DNA of 64,000 nt from an uncultured Flavobacteriaceae bacterium (GTDB taxonomy: Bacteria; Bacteroidota; Bacteroidia; Flavobacteriales; Flavobacteriaceae): contig CANMXP010000003.1 of the NCBI GenBank assembly GCA_947501845.1, positions 334,912 to 398,911 on the forward strand, given 5' to 3'. Below, in pieces: positions 45,128-53,666 of this stretch (positions within the stretch are counted from its first letter, which is position 1; each line of letters starts with the position of its first letter). A model generated the notes under the pieces. That model made no database searches. It worked only from the letters and a program-made list of their open reading frames with translations, and was not told where the DNA came from. A program made the translations under genes and the position numbers.

Positions 45128-45889
45128 ATGAAAAAGAAAAGAATATTACTTAAAGTAGGTTCTAATACACTTACCAAAGAAACCAATAATATTTCCAGAG
45201 GTAAGATTGAAGATATTGCAAATCAAATTGCACAGTTACAAGATACTTGTGAATTTGTTATTGTGAGTTCTGGAGCTATTGCCGTAGCAAAGCAGTTTGT
45301 AAAACTAGAAAGTAAACAAAAAGATGTTTTTGTAAAACAAGCGTTAGCATCTATTGGTCAGCCGCATTTAATTAGGATTTATCAAGAGATCTTTAGAGAA
45401 TATGGATTGCTAACATCACAATGCTTATTGTCTTATTCAGATTTTGAAAAACAGGAAAGTAAAACCAATATTGTGAATACCATTAATGTACTCGTTAACA
45501 ATAATTATATACCTATAATTAACGAAAACGATACGGTAGCTACCGACGAAATTAAATTTGGAGATAACGATAAATTAGGAGCGCTTACCGCCTCACTTTT
45601 AAACGCCGATCTATTTATAATAGCCACCAATACAAATGGTATTTACACTAAAGAATCCATTGAAAATGGCACTCCAAAAACCATAGAACTCGTTGAAGAT
45701 TTTAATCAATTGAAGAATCAAGTAGTAAATTCTAAATCTACTCATGGTACAGGTGGCATGCAATCTAAAATAGATGCCATTTCAGTAGCAAAACAAGCAA
45801 ATGTAGAAACATGGATTGTAAACGGATTAGAGGACAATTTTATATCTAATGCCTTCGAAAACAAAGTACCGTTTACCAAAATAAAATAA
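45128..45889 (+). CDS. proB: Glutamate 5-kinase, short form
   Basis: ProB phosphorylates glutamate with ATP, the first step of proline synthesis (EC 2.7.2.11). The start at ATG 45128 (MKKKRILLKVGSNTLTKET) gives 253 residues. The amino-acid-kinase fold shows KVGSNTL, VIVSSGAIAVAKQF near 44, IINENDTVATDEIKFGDND near 133, and GTGGMQSKIDAISVAKQ near 205. There is no C-terminal PUA domain, which E. coli ProB has, so this is the kinase-only form. Confidence 0.95.
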   Translation: MKKKRILLKVGSNTLTKETNNISRGKIEDIANQIAQLQDTCEFVIVSSGAIAVAKQFVKLESKQKDVFVKQALASIGQPHLIRIYQEIFREYGLLTSQCLLSYSDFEKQESKTNIVNTINVLVNNNYIPIINENDTVATDEIKFGDNDKLGALTASLLNADLFIIATNTNGIYTKESIENGTPKTIELVEDFNQLKNQVVNSKSTHGTGGMQSKIDAISVAKQANVETWIVNGLEDNFISNAFENKVPFTKIK

Positions 45890-45899
45890 AGAGACAAAG

Positions 45900-45930
45900 A
45901 GACCTGTCAGGTTTTTAAAATCTGACAGAT
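45900..45930. repeat. Inverted repeat between proB and argF
   Basis: CTGTCAG (45904-45910) and CTGACAG (45922-45928) flank GTTTTTAAAAT. This resembles the GACCTGTCAGGTTTT hairpin family of flavobacterial genomes. It lies in the short gap inside the operon. Confidence 0.55.
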
Positions 45931-45948
45931 ATGAAAAACAGATTAACA

Positions 45949-46887
45949 ATGAAACATTATACCTCCATACACGACATAGATAATATAAATTCATGGATTG
46001 CTGAAGCTAAGGCTCTAAAACAAGATGCTTTGAAACATAAAAGCCTTGGAAAAGATAAAGCCATTGGCTTGTTATTCTTTAATTCGAGTTTGCGTACCCG
46101 TTTAAGTACCCAAAAAGCAGCATTGAATTTAGGAATGGATCCTATAGTTATGAATGTGTCTGGTGATGCCTGGGGTATCGAATTTGGAGATGGTACTGTG
46201 ATGAACGGAAACACTGCTGAACATATAAAAGAAGCTGCTGCTGTTGTATCGCAATACTGTGATATTATTGCAGTAAGAGCGTTTCCAACGTTAACAGATA
46301 AGGCAAAAGACGAAAGTGAACAGGTTTTAAAATCGTTTGTTAAATATGCGTCCGTTCCTATTGTAAATATGGAAAGTGCCACAGGGCATCCATTACAGGG
46401 ATTAACAGATGCGTTAACCATTTCAGAACATGCTAAAGTTGCAAAACCAAAAGTTGTGCTAAGTTGGGCCCCACATGTAAGAACCTTACCTCATGCGGTG
46501 GCAAACAGTTTTGTTCAGGCCATGCAAAAAATGGATGTTGATTTTGTTATTACCCATCCTGAAGGTTATGATTTAAACCCCGAAATTACAGGGGATACAC
46601 CCATAATTTATAATCAGGAAGAAGCTTTTGCCAATGCCGATTTTGTATATACTAAAAACTGGAGTTCGTATACAGATTATGGGAAAATTTTAAGTGAAGA
46701 TCCTAATTGGATGATTACCAAAGAAAAACTAGGTCATGCTAAATTTATGCATTGCTTGCCAGTAAGGCGCAATGTGGTGGTGGAAGATGCCGTTTTGGAT
46801 AGTGACAGCTCGTTAGTTATTCAACAAGCTAATAACAGAACTTATGCCGCACAATTAGTGCTTAAAAAATTATTAGAAAATGCCTAA
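45949..46887 (+). CDS. argF: N-acyl-ornithine transcarbamylase (argF' type)
   Basis: The enzyme carbamoylates N-acetyl- or N-succinyl-ornithine. ATG 45949 (MKHYTSIHDIDNINSWIAEA) is preferred to 45931 by likeness to known members; it gives 312 residues. FFNSSLRTRLSTQKAALNLG (about 43-62) is the carbamoyl-phosphate site in the form seen in N-succinyl/N-acetyl-ornithine transcarbamylases, not ordinary ArgF. ATGHPLQ, SWAPHVRTLPHAV and FMHCLPVRRNVVVED follow. Residue 90 (NGNTAEHIKEA) is Ala where Bacteroides has Pro and Xanthomonas Glu. argB overlaps its end by eight bases. Confidence 0.93.
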   Translation: MKHYTSIHDIDNINSWIAEAKALKQDALKHKSLGKDKAIGLLFFNSSLRTRLSTQKAALNLGMDPIVMNVSGDAWGIEFGDGTVMNGNTAEHIKEAAAVVSQYCDIIAVRAFPTLTDKAKDESEQVLKSFVKYASVPIVNMESATGHPLQGLTDALTISEHAKVAKPKVVLSWAPHVRTLPHAVANSFVQAMQKMDVDFVITHPEGYDLNPEITGDTPIIYNQEEAFANADFVYTKNWSSYTDYGKILSEDPNWMITKEKLGHAKFMHCLPVRRNVVVEDAVLDSDSSLVIQQANNRTYAAQLVLKKLLENA

Positions 46888-47662
46888 AGAAAAATTATCC
46901 ATAGTAAAAATAGGAGGAAATATTATTGAGGACGAAGCATCTTTAAAAGCTTTTTTAAAGCTGTTTTCTAATTTAGAAGGAAAAAAGATATTGGTGCATG
47001 GAGGTGGCAAACGTGCTACATCCATGGCGTCTAAATTAGGAATAGTCTCTAAAATGATAAATGGTAGACGTATTACCGATGCAGAAACTTTAGAAGTGAT
47101 TACTATGGTTTATGGTGGGCTGGTTAACAAGAATATAGTAGCCAAGCTTCAAGCTTTAAATACCAATGCCATTGGGTTAACAGGTGCCGATATTAATAGC
47201 ATAGCGTCAGATAAAAGACCTGTAAAAGAAATCGATTTTGGTTTTGTTGGTGATGTTAAACAAGTCGCTCACGAATCTATAGATAAATTAATTCAAGCCG
47301 ATTTCACACCCGTTTTTTGTGCCATTACGCACGATGGCAACGGGCAACTGTTAAATACCAATGCAGATACGATTGCCTCTCAAGTAGCAGTGGGGATGAG
47401 CCATTTGTATGAAACATCTATTTACTATTGTTTTGAATTGAATGGTGTTCTAGAAGATATCAATGATAAGAATTCGGTAGTAAAACATATCGATTCAAAG
47501 ACTTATAAAAAGTTGTTAGAAAAAGGAATCATTGCAGATGGTATGTTACCAAAATTGGAAAACTGTTTTGATGCATTAAATAATGGAGTAAATACAATTA
47601 ATATGGGAAATACATCCATGTTAACCCAAGAAAATGATAATTTTACAACCATAACTTTATAA
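46880..47662 (+). CDS. argB: N-acyl-glutamate kinase
   Basis: ArgB phosphorylates N-acetyl- or N-succinyl-glutamate with ATP (EC 2.7.2.8). The 260-residue amino-acid kinase shows IVKIGGNIIED at the N-terminus, ILVHGGGKRATSMASKLGI near 36, TGADINSIASDKRP near 98, and NTNADTIASQVAVGMSH near 158. The C-terminal KGIIADGMLPKLENCFDALN has the conserved Lys. It overlaps argF and lies one base before argE. Confidence 0.95.
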   Translation: MPKEKLSIVKIGGNIIEDEASLKAFLKLFSNLEGKKILVHGGGKRATSMASKLGIVSKMINGRRITDAETLEVITMVYGGLVNKNIVAKLQALNTNAIGLTGADINSIASDKRPVKEIDFGFVGDVKQVAHESIDKLIQADFTPVFCAITHDGNGQLLNTNADTIASQVAVGMSHLYETSIYYCFELNGVLEDINDKNSVVKHIDSKTYKKLLEKGIIADGMLPKLENCFDALNNGVNTINMGNTSMLTQENDNFTTITL

Positions 47663-47663
47663 T

Positions 47664-48728
47664 ATGACGCAGCAGGAATTAACGAACGATGCCATATCAC
47701 TTTTAAAAAAATTGATAGAAACACAGTCATTTTCTTCAGAAGAAGACCAAACAGCATGGCATATAGAAGATTGGTTTAAGCGTTATTACATAGATTATAA
47801 AAGAACGCAAAATAATGTTTGGGCTATTAATAAGTATTTTGACGAAAGTAAACCTACGTTATTATTAAACTCACATCATGATACCGTAAAGCCAAATAGT
47901 GCATATACCAAAGACCCACTTAAAGCTATTGTAGAAGATGGTAAATTATATGGTTTAGGAAGTAATGATGCAGGCGGATGCTTAGTATCGTTAATTGCCA
48001 CATTTACTTATTTCTATAACCAAAAGGATTTAAAATATAACCTAGTAATTGTTGCTTCTGCGGAAGAAGAAAGCAGTGGGCCAAACGGATTAAATAGTAT
48101 GTTAGCTGTTATCCCAAACGTAGATGTGGCGATTGTAGGAGAACCAACATTAATGAATTTAGCAGTAGCAGAAAAAGGTTTGGTCGTTTTTGATGCGGTG
48201 GTTTCAGGAACCCCTAGTCATGCAGCACATCCTAATGATGATAATGTACTTTATAATGCTATTGAAGTTTTGCAATGGTTTAAAGATTTTAAGTTTGAAA
48301 AAGGTTCGGAAGCATTAGGAGATGTCAAGCTAACAGTCACGCAAATTAATGCAGGGAAGCAACATAATGCGGTGCCAGCACACTTAGATTTAGTTATAGA
48401 TGTTCGTGTAAATGATGCCTATAGCAATGCTGAAATTGCAGAAATATTACAAAAACAATCGCCATGCACTAGTATTACACCCCGTAGTTTACGCTTAAAT
48501 TCGTCATCTATCCCATTAGATCACGATTTAGTTAAAGCAGGCATAGCAATAGGTCGAACAACATATGGCTCACCAACATTATCAGACCAAGCAGTGCTAT
48601 TGTGTCCGTCATTAAAATTAGGACCAGGAGATAGCACGCGATCGCATTCGGCGGATGAGTTTATTTATGTGAATGAGATTGAAGAAGGGGTGAGGATTTA
48701 TATTGAATTATTAGAGAAAGTATTGTAA
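47664..48728 (+). CDS. argE: N-acyl-citrulline/ornithine deacylase (M20 family, ArgE-like)
   Basis: The 354-residue M20 metallopeptidase-family protein removes the N-acyl group late in the pathway; after an acyl-ornithine transcarbamylase the substrate should be N-acyl-citrulline. Zinc ligands are visible: LLLNSHHDTVKPN (His, Asp near 75), GSNDAGGCLVS (Asp near 100), SAEEESSGPNGL (catalytic Glu pair near 132), and a C-terminal His in DSTRSHSADEFIYV. It lies in order between argB and argH. Confidence 0.92.
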   Translation: MTQQELTNDAISLLKKLIETQSFSSEEDQTAWHIEDWFKRYYIDYKRTQNNVWAINKYFDESKPTLLLNSHHDTVKPNSAYTKDPLKAIVEDGKLYGLGSNDAGGCLVSLIATFTYFYNQKDLKYNLVIVASAEEESSGPNGLNSMLAVIPNVDVAIVGEPTLMNLAVAEKGLVVFDAVVSGTPSHAAHPNDDNVLYNAIEVLQWFKDFKFEKGSEALGDVKLTVTQINAGKQHNAVPAHLDLVIDVRVNDAYSNAEIAEILQKQSPCTSITPRSLRLNSSSIPLDHDLVKAGIAIGRTTYGSPTLSDQAVLLCPSLKLGPGDSTRSHSADEFIYVNEIEEGVRIYIELLEKVL

Positions 48729-48849
48729 AAGAATCAAGAATATAGAACCAAGAAGAGAGACTTGATTGTAGTTCAATTCGAGTCTTAGTTCTAAAAGCAA
48801 AGCGGTCTTATAGCTTGGTTCTAAATTTTAAGAATTAAAATGTATTAAA
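48729..48849. repeat. Repeat-like gap between argE and argH
   Basis: TAGAACCAAG (48743-48752) and CTTGGTTCTA (48814-48823) form an inverted repeat around Arg-operon spacer DNA of the flavobacterial CAAGAA/TTCTTG family. A related stretch with AGAACAAAGAACAAAGA occurs between ilvB and ilvN (about 12992-13008). No gene is seen. Confidence 0.5.
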
Positions 48850-50124
48850 ATGAAACTTTGGGACAAAGGCATATCAATTGATAAAAAAATAGAACAATTC
48901 ACTGTTGGAAACGATAGAGAAATCGATATTCACATAGCAAAGTATGATGTTATAGCATCAAAAGCACATGCCAAAATGCTTCAGAAAATTGGTGTCATAA
49001 CCGTTGAAGAATTGGTTGAGTTGTTAGGTGGTCTAAAGATTTTAGAGACCCAGATTGAAAACGGAACGTTTGTTATTGATCCCCAGTTTGAAGATGTACA
49101 TTCCAAGATAGAATTCGAACTCACTAAATCTTTAGGAGAGGTTGGTAAAAAAATCCATACGGCACGCTCTAGAAACGATCAGGTTTTAGTGGCTTTACAT
49201 TTGTATTATAAAGAGAATCTAGTACTTGTAAAAGAAAAGACAAAAGACTTCTTTACAACACTTCTTGGATTAGCCGAAACCCACAAGGATAAGGTGTTAC
49301 CAGGGTATACCCATTTACAAGTTGCCATGCCGTCATCATTCGGATTATGGTTTTCTGCGTATGCAGAGTTGATGATAGACGATGTGTATTTGCTTAATGC
49401 CGCCATACAAACAGTAGATCAAAACCCATTGGGGTCTGCGGCTGGCTATGGAAGCTCATTTCCTATCGATAGAGAATTAACCACCAAAGAAATGGCATTC
49501 TCTACCTTAAAATATAATGTCGTAGCAGCACAAATGAGTCGAGGAAAGAGTGAACGAACCATAGCGACCAGTTTAGGGAGTCTGTGTAATACCATGTCTC
49601 GTTTTGCTATGGATATCTGTTTATATATGAGTCAGAATTTCGGATTTATTTCCTTTCCAGATGAATTAACAACCGGTAGTAGTATTATGCCCCATAAAAA
49701 GAATCCAGACGTATTCGAATTAATTCGTGGAAAATGTAATAAAATACAAGCCTTACAAAGCGAAATGATATTAATAACCAATAATTTACCAAGCGGTTAC
49801 CATAGAGATTTTCAGTTATTAAAAGAGAATATTATTGCAGCTTTTGAAGAAGTAAAAGATATTCTGGATATTTTTAATTATTCCATCCAGCAAATCATTG
49901 TAAAAGATGTAGATATTAATAGTGATTTGTATAAATACTTATTTACAGTAGATAATATAAACACACTGGTTGTTGAAGGACAAAGTTTTAGAGAGGCTTA
50001 CCAGAAAATTGGCGGACAAGTACAGGATGGCACTTATGTTCCAGATACGTCAAAACACCATACACACGTTGGAAGTATTCATAATTTAAGTTTAGATAAG
50101 ATTCGTGATAAGTTTCCTGAATAA
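48850..50124 (+). CDS. argH: Argininosuccinate lyase
   Basis: ArgH splits argininosuccinate into arginine and fumarate (EC 4.3.2.1). The 424-residue protein of the fumarase/aspartase superfamily has EDVHSKIEFELTKSLGEVGK near 82, TARSRNDQVLVALHLY near 106, the catalytic stretch PGYTHLQVAMPSSFGLWFSA near 152, and the signature TGSSIMPHKKNPDVFELIRG near 275. It is the last recognised arginine gene of the operon. Confidence 0.96.
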   Translation: MKLWDKGISIDKKIEQFTVGNDREIDIHIAKYDVIASKAHAKMLQKIGVITVEELVELLGGLKILETQIENGTFVIDPQFEDVHSKIEFELTKSLGEVGKKIHTARSRNDQVLVALHLYYKENLVLVKEKTKDFFTTLLGLAETHKDKVLPGYTHLQVAMPSSFGLWFSAYAELMIDDVYLLNAAIQTVDQNPLGSAAGYGSSFPIDRELTTKEMAFSTLKYNVVAAQMSRGKSERTIATSLGSLCNTMSRFAMDICLYMSQNFGFISFPDELTTGSSIMPHKKNPDVFELIRGKCNKIQALQSEMILITNNLPSGYHRDFQLLKENIIAAFEEVKDILDIFNYSIQQIIVKDVDINSDLYKYLFTVDNINTLVVEGQSFREAYQKIGGQVQDGTYVPDTSKHHTHVGSIHNLSLDKIRDKFPE

Positions 50125-50157
50125 ATTAAAGATTAACTAGGCTTAATTTTTAAAGCA

Positions 50158-51090
50158 ATGTCTGTAAACCCTACCTTTAAAATACACGTAGTAACTTTTT
50201 GTTTATCTTTTATGATGTATCATGGTTTTGCTCAAAATGAGATCGTTAATTTATGGGATGGTGAGATACCCAATAGCCAAGAAACCACCGAACAGGAAAC
50301 CGTTGAAAAAGGTGATATTACGAAAGTATTTCAAGTAAAAAAACCGACTTTAGAAATTTATTTACCCACAAAAAGGAATGTCATTGATAAAGCAGTGGTT
50401 ATCTGTCCAGGTGGCGGTTATCACTTATTAGCTTACGATTGGGAAGGTACAGATATAGCAAAATGGCTTAATTCCAAGGGAGTAGCTGCATTTGTTTTAA
50501 AATATAGATTACCAGAATCGAAGTCGCTAATCGTACCACACGAAGCGCCTTTACAAGATGTACAAAGAGCGATGCGGTGGGTACGGTTTCATGCAAAGGA
50601 TTACAATATTAACCCCCAAAATATTGGTATCATTGGTTTTTCTGCGGGTGGACATTTGGCATCCACTCTAGGAACACATTACGATGCACTAAATAAATTT
50701 AAAGAGCAACCTATCGATACTGTTTCTGCACGGCCAGATTTTATGGCTTTAGTATATCCTGTAATTACCATGAAAGATGATTACACTCATAAAGGATCTC
50801 GCAACGCTTTGTTAGGTAAAACCCCAAATGAGACTTTAATAAAACAATATTCTAACGAATTACAAGTCACAGAAAATACGCCACCAACATTTTTGGTACA
50901 TTCTACAGACGATAGTGCTGTACCAGTTGAAAACAGCTTGAATTTTTACAAAGCGCTTAAAGATAAAGGAGTGAAAGCCGAAATGCACATCTATCCGTAT
51001 GGTGGTCATGGCTATTCTCTAGCTATTAATAAGGGGCATTTGCAAACATGGACCGATAGATTATATGAATGGTTATTAAGTTTGAAATAA
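50158..51090 (+). CDS. Secreted alpha/beta-hydrolase, acetylesterase-like
   Basis: The 310-residue protein has a signal peptide (to about MMYHGFAQ, residue 23) and an alpha/beta-hydrolase fold. The oxyanion stretch VVICPGGGYHLLAYDWEG is near 80, the nucleophile Ser in IIGFSAGGHLASTLG near 160, the acid in HSTDDSAVPVENSL near 243, and His in YPYGGHGYSLAIN near 280. This matches the BD-FAE/acetyl-xylan-esterase-like group that removes acyl groups from sugars. It lies 33 bases after argH and may share its transcript, though its role is unrelated. Confidence 0.85.
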   Translation: MSVNPTFKIHVVTFCLSFMMYHGFAQNEIVNLWDGEIPNSQETTEQETVEKGDITKVFQVKKPTLEIYLPTKRNVIDKAVVICPGGGYHLLAYDWEGTDIAKWLNSKGVAAFVLKYRLPESKSLIVPHEAPLQDVQRAMRWVRFHAKDYNINPQNIGIIGFSAGGHLASTLGTHYDALNKFKEQPIDTVSARPDFMALVYPVITMKDDYTHKGSRNALLGKTPNETLIKQYSNELQVTENTPPTFLVHSTDDSAVPVENSLNFYKALKDKGVKAEMHIYPYGGHGYSLAINKGHLQTWTDRLYEWLLSLK

Positions 51091-51162
51091 AGCCATATAG
51101 ATACTTTTCAATTAATTTTAACCCATTTAAGTATAGAGTTCATACTGATTTTACATATCATA

Positions 51163-51194
51163 TTTGTTTATTTCTAAGCAATTGATTAGTTTTG
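51163..51194 (+). promoter_or_regulatory. TetR-gene promoter with embedded operator
   Basis: TTTG (51163-51166), 20 bases, TAGTTTTG (51187-51194) form a Bacteroidota promoter. TCTAAGCAATTGATTAGT (51173-51190), near-identical to the perfect palindrome at 51796-51813, lies between and over the boxes, where a bound repressor would block RNA polymerase. Confidence 0.75.
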
Positions 51195-51210
51195 TGTGCA
51201 ATTAGTAATC

Positions 51211-51777
51211 ATGGCAAGAAAAAAGGAATATATTGAAGAAGAAGTTATAGAAAAGGCCATGAATTTATTTTGGCGAAATGGGTATGAAACCACTTCCGTT
51301 CGTATGCTAGAAAAAGAAATGGGCATAAACCAATTTTCTATGTATTCCAGCTTTGGGAATAAGCATGGTGTTTTTTTAGAAAGTATAAAATGTTATAAGA
51401 AAAAGGCAAAAGAAGAATTAATTGATAAACTCAAACAGTCAACAAACGGAGTAGAGGCTATAAAAGAATACTTCTACAATTTTATTGAGTTCTCTAAAGA
51501 TACAAAGATTAACAAAGGTTGTTTATTAACGAATACAGTAAACGAGTTAGGAGAGCATGCAGATACAGTAATTATGTCTGAAATAATAAAATTTGCCACA
51601 GGTATTAAATCACATATCATAAAAAAATTAGAATCTGATGAACAAAAAGATTCAAAAACAATAGTAAAACAAGCCAATTATTTAATGGTCTCTTTACAAG
51701 GACTGTCTGTTGCTTCTAAAATGTTTGAAAGACAACAATTAGAAGACTTTATTGAAAGTGTTTTCAAAAGCCTTTAA
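51211..51777 (+). CDS. TetR family transcriptional regulator
   Basis: The start at ATG 51211 (MARKKEYIEEEVIEKAMNLF) is preferred to a GTG 15 bases earlier; it gives 188 residues. The N-terminal helix-turn-helix is typical (AMNLFWRNGYETTSVRMLEK, then INQFSMYSSFGNKHGVFLES), followed by an all-helical ligand domain with one Cys (NKGCLLTNTVNELG). Palindromes in its own promoter and before the next gene suggest it represses both. The inducer is unknown; the neighbouring AhpD-like protein hints at reactive or electrophilic compounds. Confidence 0.93.
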   Translation: MARKKEYIEEEVIEKAMNLFWRNGYETTSVRMLEKEMGINQFSMYSSFGNKHGVFLESIKCYKKKAKEELIDKLKQSTNGVEAIKEYFYNFIEFSKDTKINKGCLLTNTVNELGEHADTVIMSEIIKFATGIKSHIIKKLESDEQKDSKTIVKQANYLMVSLQGLSVASKMFERQQLEDFIESVFKSL

Positions 51778-51795
51778 ACTTTTTTTTAATTCAAA

Positions 51796-51813
51796 ACTAA
51801 GCAATTGCTTAGT
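51796..51813. promoter_or_regulatory. Perfect 18-base palindromic operator
   Basis: ACTAAGCAATTGCTTAGT is fully self-complementary and shares 16 of 18 bases with the site in the tetR promoter. It lies 26 bases before the AhpD-like gene, the expected place for a TetR repressor site. Confidence 0.75.
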
Positions 51814-51839
51814 AATAATAATTTAAATAAATAATAATT

Positions 51840-52415
51840 ATGAGTACAATTAAAATGACAAATTTAGAGCTAAAAACCATTGAAACAGCGAATACTATTT
51901 CAAGTGAAATTTTAGAAACTACCCAAAAAAAATTAGGATTTATTCCTAATATGTATGCAGGTATGGCTAATAATACAGCGTTGTTAGATGGCTATGTGGC
52001 AGCCTATAATTCATTTAGAGCCCATTCTGGTTTTACACCTCAGGAACAAGAAGTTGTTTTTTTATCGGTTGCTTACGTAAATAATTGTGACTATTGTATG
52101 GCAGCACATAGTTTTGTAGGAGATAATATGACACAAGTACCAGTTGAAGTTACCGACGCCATTAGAAACAATTCTGAAATACCAGATGCTAAACTTAAAG
52201 CGTTAAGCTTGTTTGCTAAAAAAATGACTATGAGTCGTGGACTGCCTTCGGAAGCAGATATCGAGAACTTTTTAAACGCAGGATATACCCAAAATCATAT
52301 TTTAGGCGTTATTGCTGGTGTTGGAGTTAAAACAATGAGTAATTATTTTAATCATGTTTTTAATACGCCAGTTGACACAATGTTTAAAGATAGAATTTGG
52401 AAAAAAACTAGTTAA
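51840..52415 (+). CDS. Carboxymuconolactone decarboxylase / AhpD-like protein
   Basis: The 191-residue all-helical protein has the AhpD-type redox motif in VNNCDYCMAAHSFV (C-x2-C-x3-H, near residue 81) preceded by the conserved Glu in TPQEQEVVFLSVAY. Such proteins act as thiol-dependent peroxidases or alkylhydroperoxidase partners, and some as decarboxylases. It is under a perfect palindromic operator matching that of the preceding tetR gene, so induction by the TetR ligand is likely. A terminator hairpin follows at 52441. Confidence 0.9.
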   Translation: MSTIKMTNLELKTIETANTISSEILETTQKKLGFIPNMYAGMANNTALLDGYVAAYNSFRAHSGFTPQEQEVVFLSVAYVNNCDYCMAAHSFVGDNMTQVPVEVTDAIRNNSEIPDAKLKALSLFAKKMTMSRGLPSEADIENFLNAGYTQNHILGVIAGVGVKTMSNYFNHVFNTPVDTMFKDRIWKKTS

Positions 52416-52440
52416 ATAAGCCCCTGAACGATAATTTAAG

Positions 52441-52510
52441 AAGCTGTCTAAAAAAAATTCAATATCAACCTGAGAAATCGATGGTGAATATTTTTTAGAC
52501 AGTTTTTTTT
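52441..52510 (+). terminator. Terminator hairpin of the CTGTCTAAAAAA repeat type
   Basis: CTGTCTAAAAAAAATTC (52444-52460) pairs with GAATATTTTTTAGACAG (52486-52502), followed by T8, 25 bases after the AhpD-like gene. The outer stem sequence is the same as in the hairpin at 7527-7603 but the loops differ. Confidence 0.75.
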
Positions 52511-52659
52511 GATGCATATCAAATAGTATTAAAAGTATGTGGGTTCGATTCATAATTTGTATTTAGATCTAGAACAAATTTCCTGAGTAACTTATAATTG
52601 CAATAAATATTAAGTAAATTAGAACCTATATTTAAATAAACAAATAAATTAGGTTTAAA

Positions 52660-53526
52660 ATGAAAAAACGGCTGTTACTTATTAGTCTTTGTGTAATGTT
52701 TTCTTTCATGAATTTTGCTCAAACAGGAAAGGTATTTGACAATTTATCCCACCCCAGTAAAATTTTAAAAGGAGATAGAAACTTTGCCATTTATTTACCA
52801 CCAGATTATGAAACATCTCAAAGAAGTTATCCAGTTTTATACTTATTACATGGAGCGACAGATAACCATACAGGTTGGATACAGTTTGGAGAGGTCTTAA
52901 GGATAGCCAATAACGCTATAAAAGAAGGTAAAGCAACATCCATGATTATAGTCATGCCCGATGCAGATACAAAAAGAATGGGTTATTTTAATGACATACG
53001 AGGCGATTGGAATTATGAAGACTATTTTTTTGAAGAGTTTATGCCTTATGTAGAAAAGACCTATCGTATAAAAAGCGAAAAACGCTATAGAGCTGTTGCG
53101 GGATTATCTATGGGTGGTGGAGGCTCTTTTATGTATGCGCTACATCATCCAGAATTATTTTCATCAGCATGTCCGTTGAGCGCTTATGCTGGCCCGAGAT
53201 CTGTTGAAGATGTAAAGAATAGAGCAAAGCGGTATTATAATGTTGAGGTTTCAGACGCCGATGCTAAAGAATATTTATCAAAACATAGTGCATTACCACT
53301 TATAGAATCGATGACCAAAAAACAAATAGCATCTGTAAAATGGTATATTGATTGTGGTGATGATGATTTTTTATATGAAGGAAATAGTTTGATTCATATA
53401 GCACTTCGTAAAAAAGAAGTGCCTCATGAGTTCAGAATTAGAGATGGTGGACATTCATGGACCTATTGGCGTGAATCGCTCCCTGAGGTTTTAGAATTTG
53501 TATCGAATACATTTCATCAGAAATGA
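52660..53526 (+). CDS. Secreted esterase (putative esterase family, feruloyl-esterase-like)
   Basis: The 288-residue protein has a signal peptide (to about SFMNFAQ, residue 21) and the esterase D/Fes-type alpha/beta-hydrolase fold. YPVLYLLHGATDNHTGWIQ is near 60, the nucleophile Ser in AVAGLSMGGGGSFMYAL near 150, the acid in IDCGDDDFLYEGN near 228, and His in RIRDGGHSWTYWRESL near 262. Members hydrolyse acyl or feruloyl esters of plant or algal polysaccharides. It is an isolated gene before an AraC regulator. Confidence 0.87.
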   Translation: MKKRLLLISLCVMFSFMNFAQTGKVFDNLSHPSKILKGDRNFAIYLPPDYETSQRSYPVLYLLHGATDNHTGWIQFGEVLRIANNAIKEGKATSMIIVMPDADTKRMGYFNDIRGDWNYEDYFFEEFMPYVEKTYRIKSEKRYRAVAGLSMGGGGSFMYALHHPELFSSACPLSAYAGPRSVEDVKNRAKRYYNVEVSDADAKEYLSKHSALPLIESMTKKQIASVKWYIDCGDDDFLYEGNSLIHIALRKKEVPHEFRIRDGGHSWTYWRESLPEVLEFVSNTFHQK

Positions 53527-53666
53527 CAAAAACACGTTTTATTTAGTCAATTTTATTAGAAAAATACATCTAATATAAAAATATCTTGTGCAGAAGTTAT
53601 TACTGTATTGAAGCGTTAAATACATGCAATATTATTAGGGACAAACGTTAATAAGGCTTTCACTAA

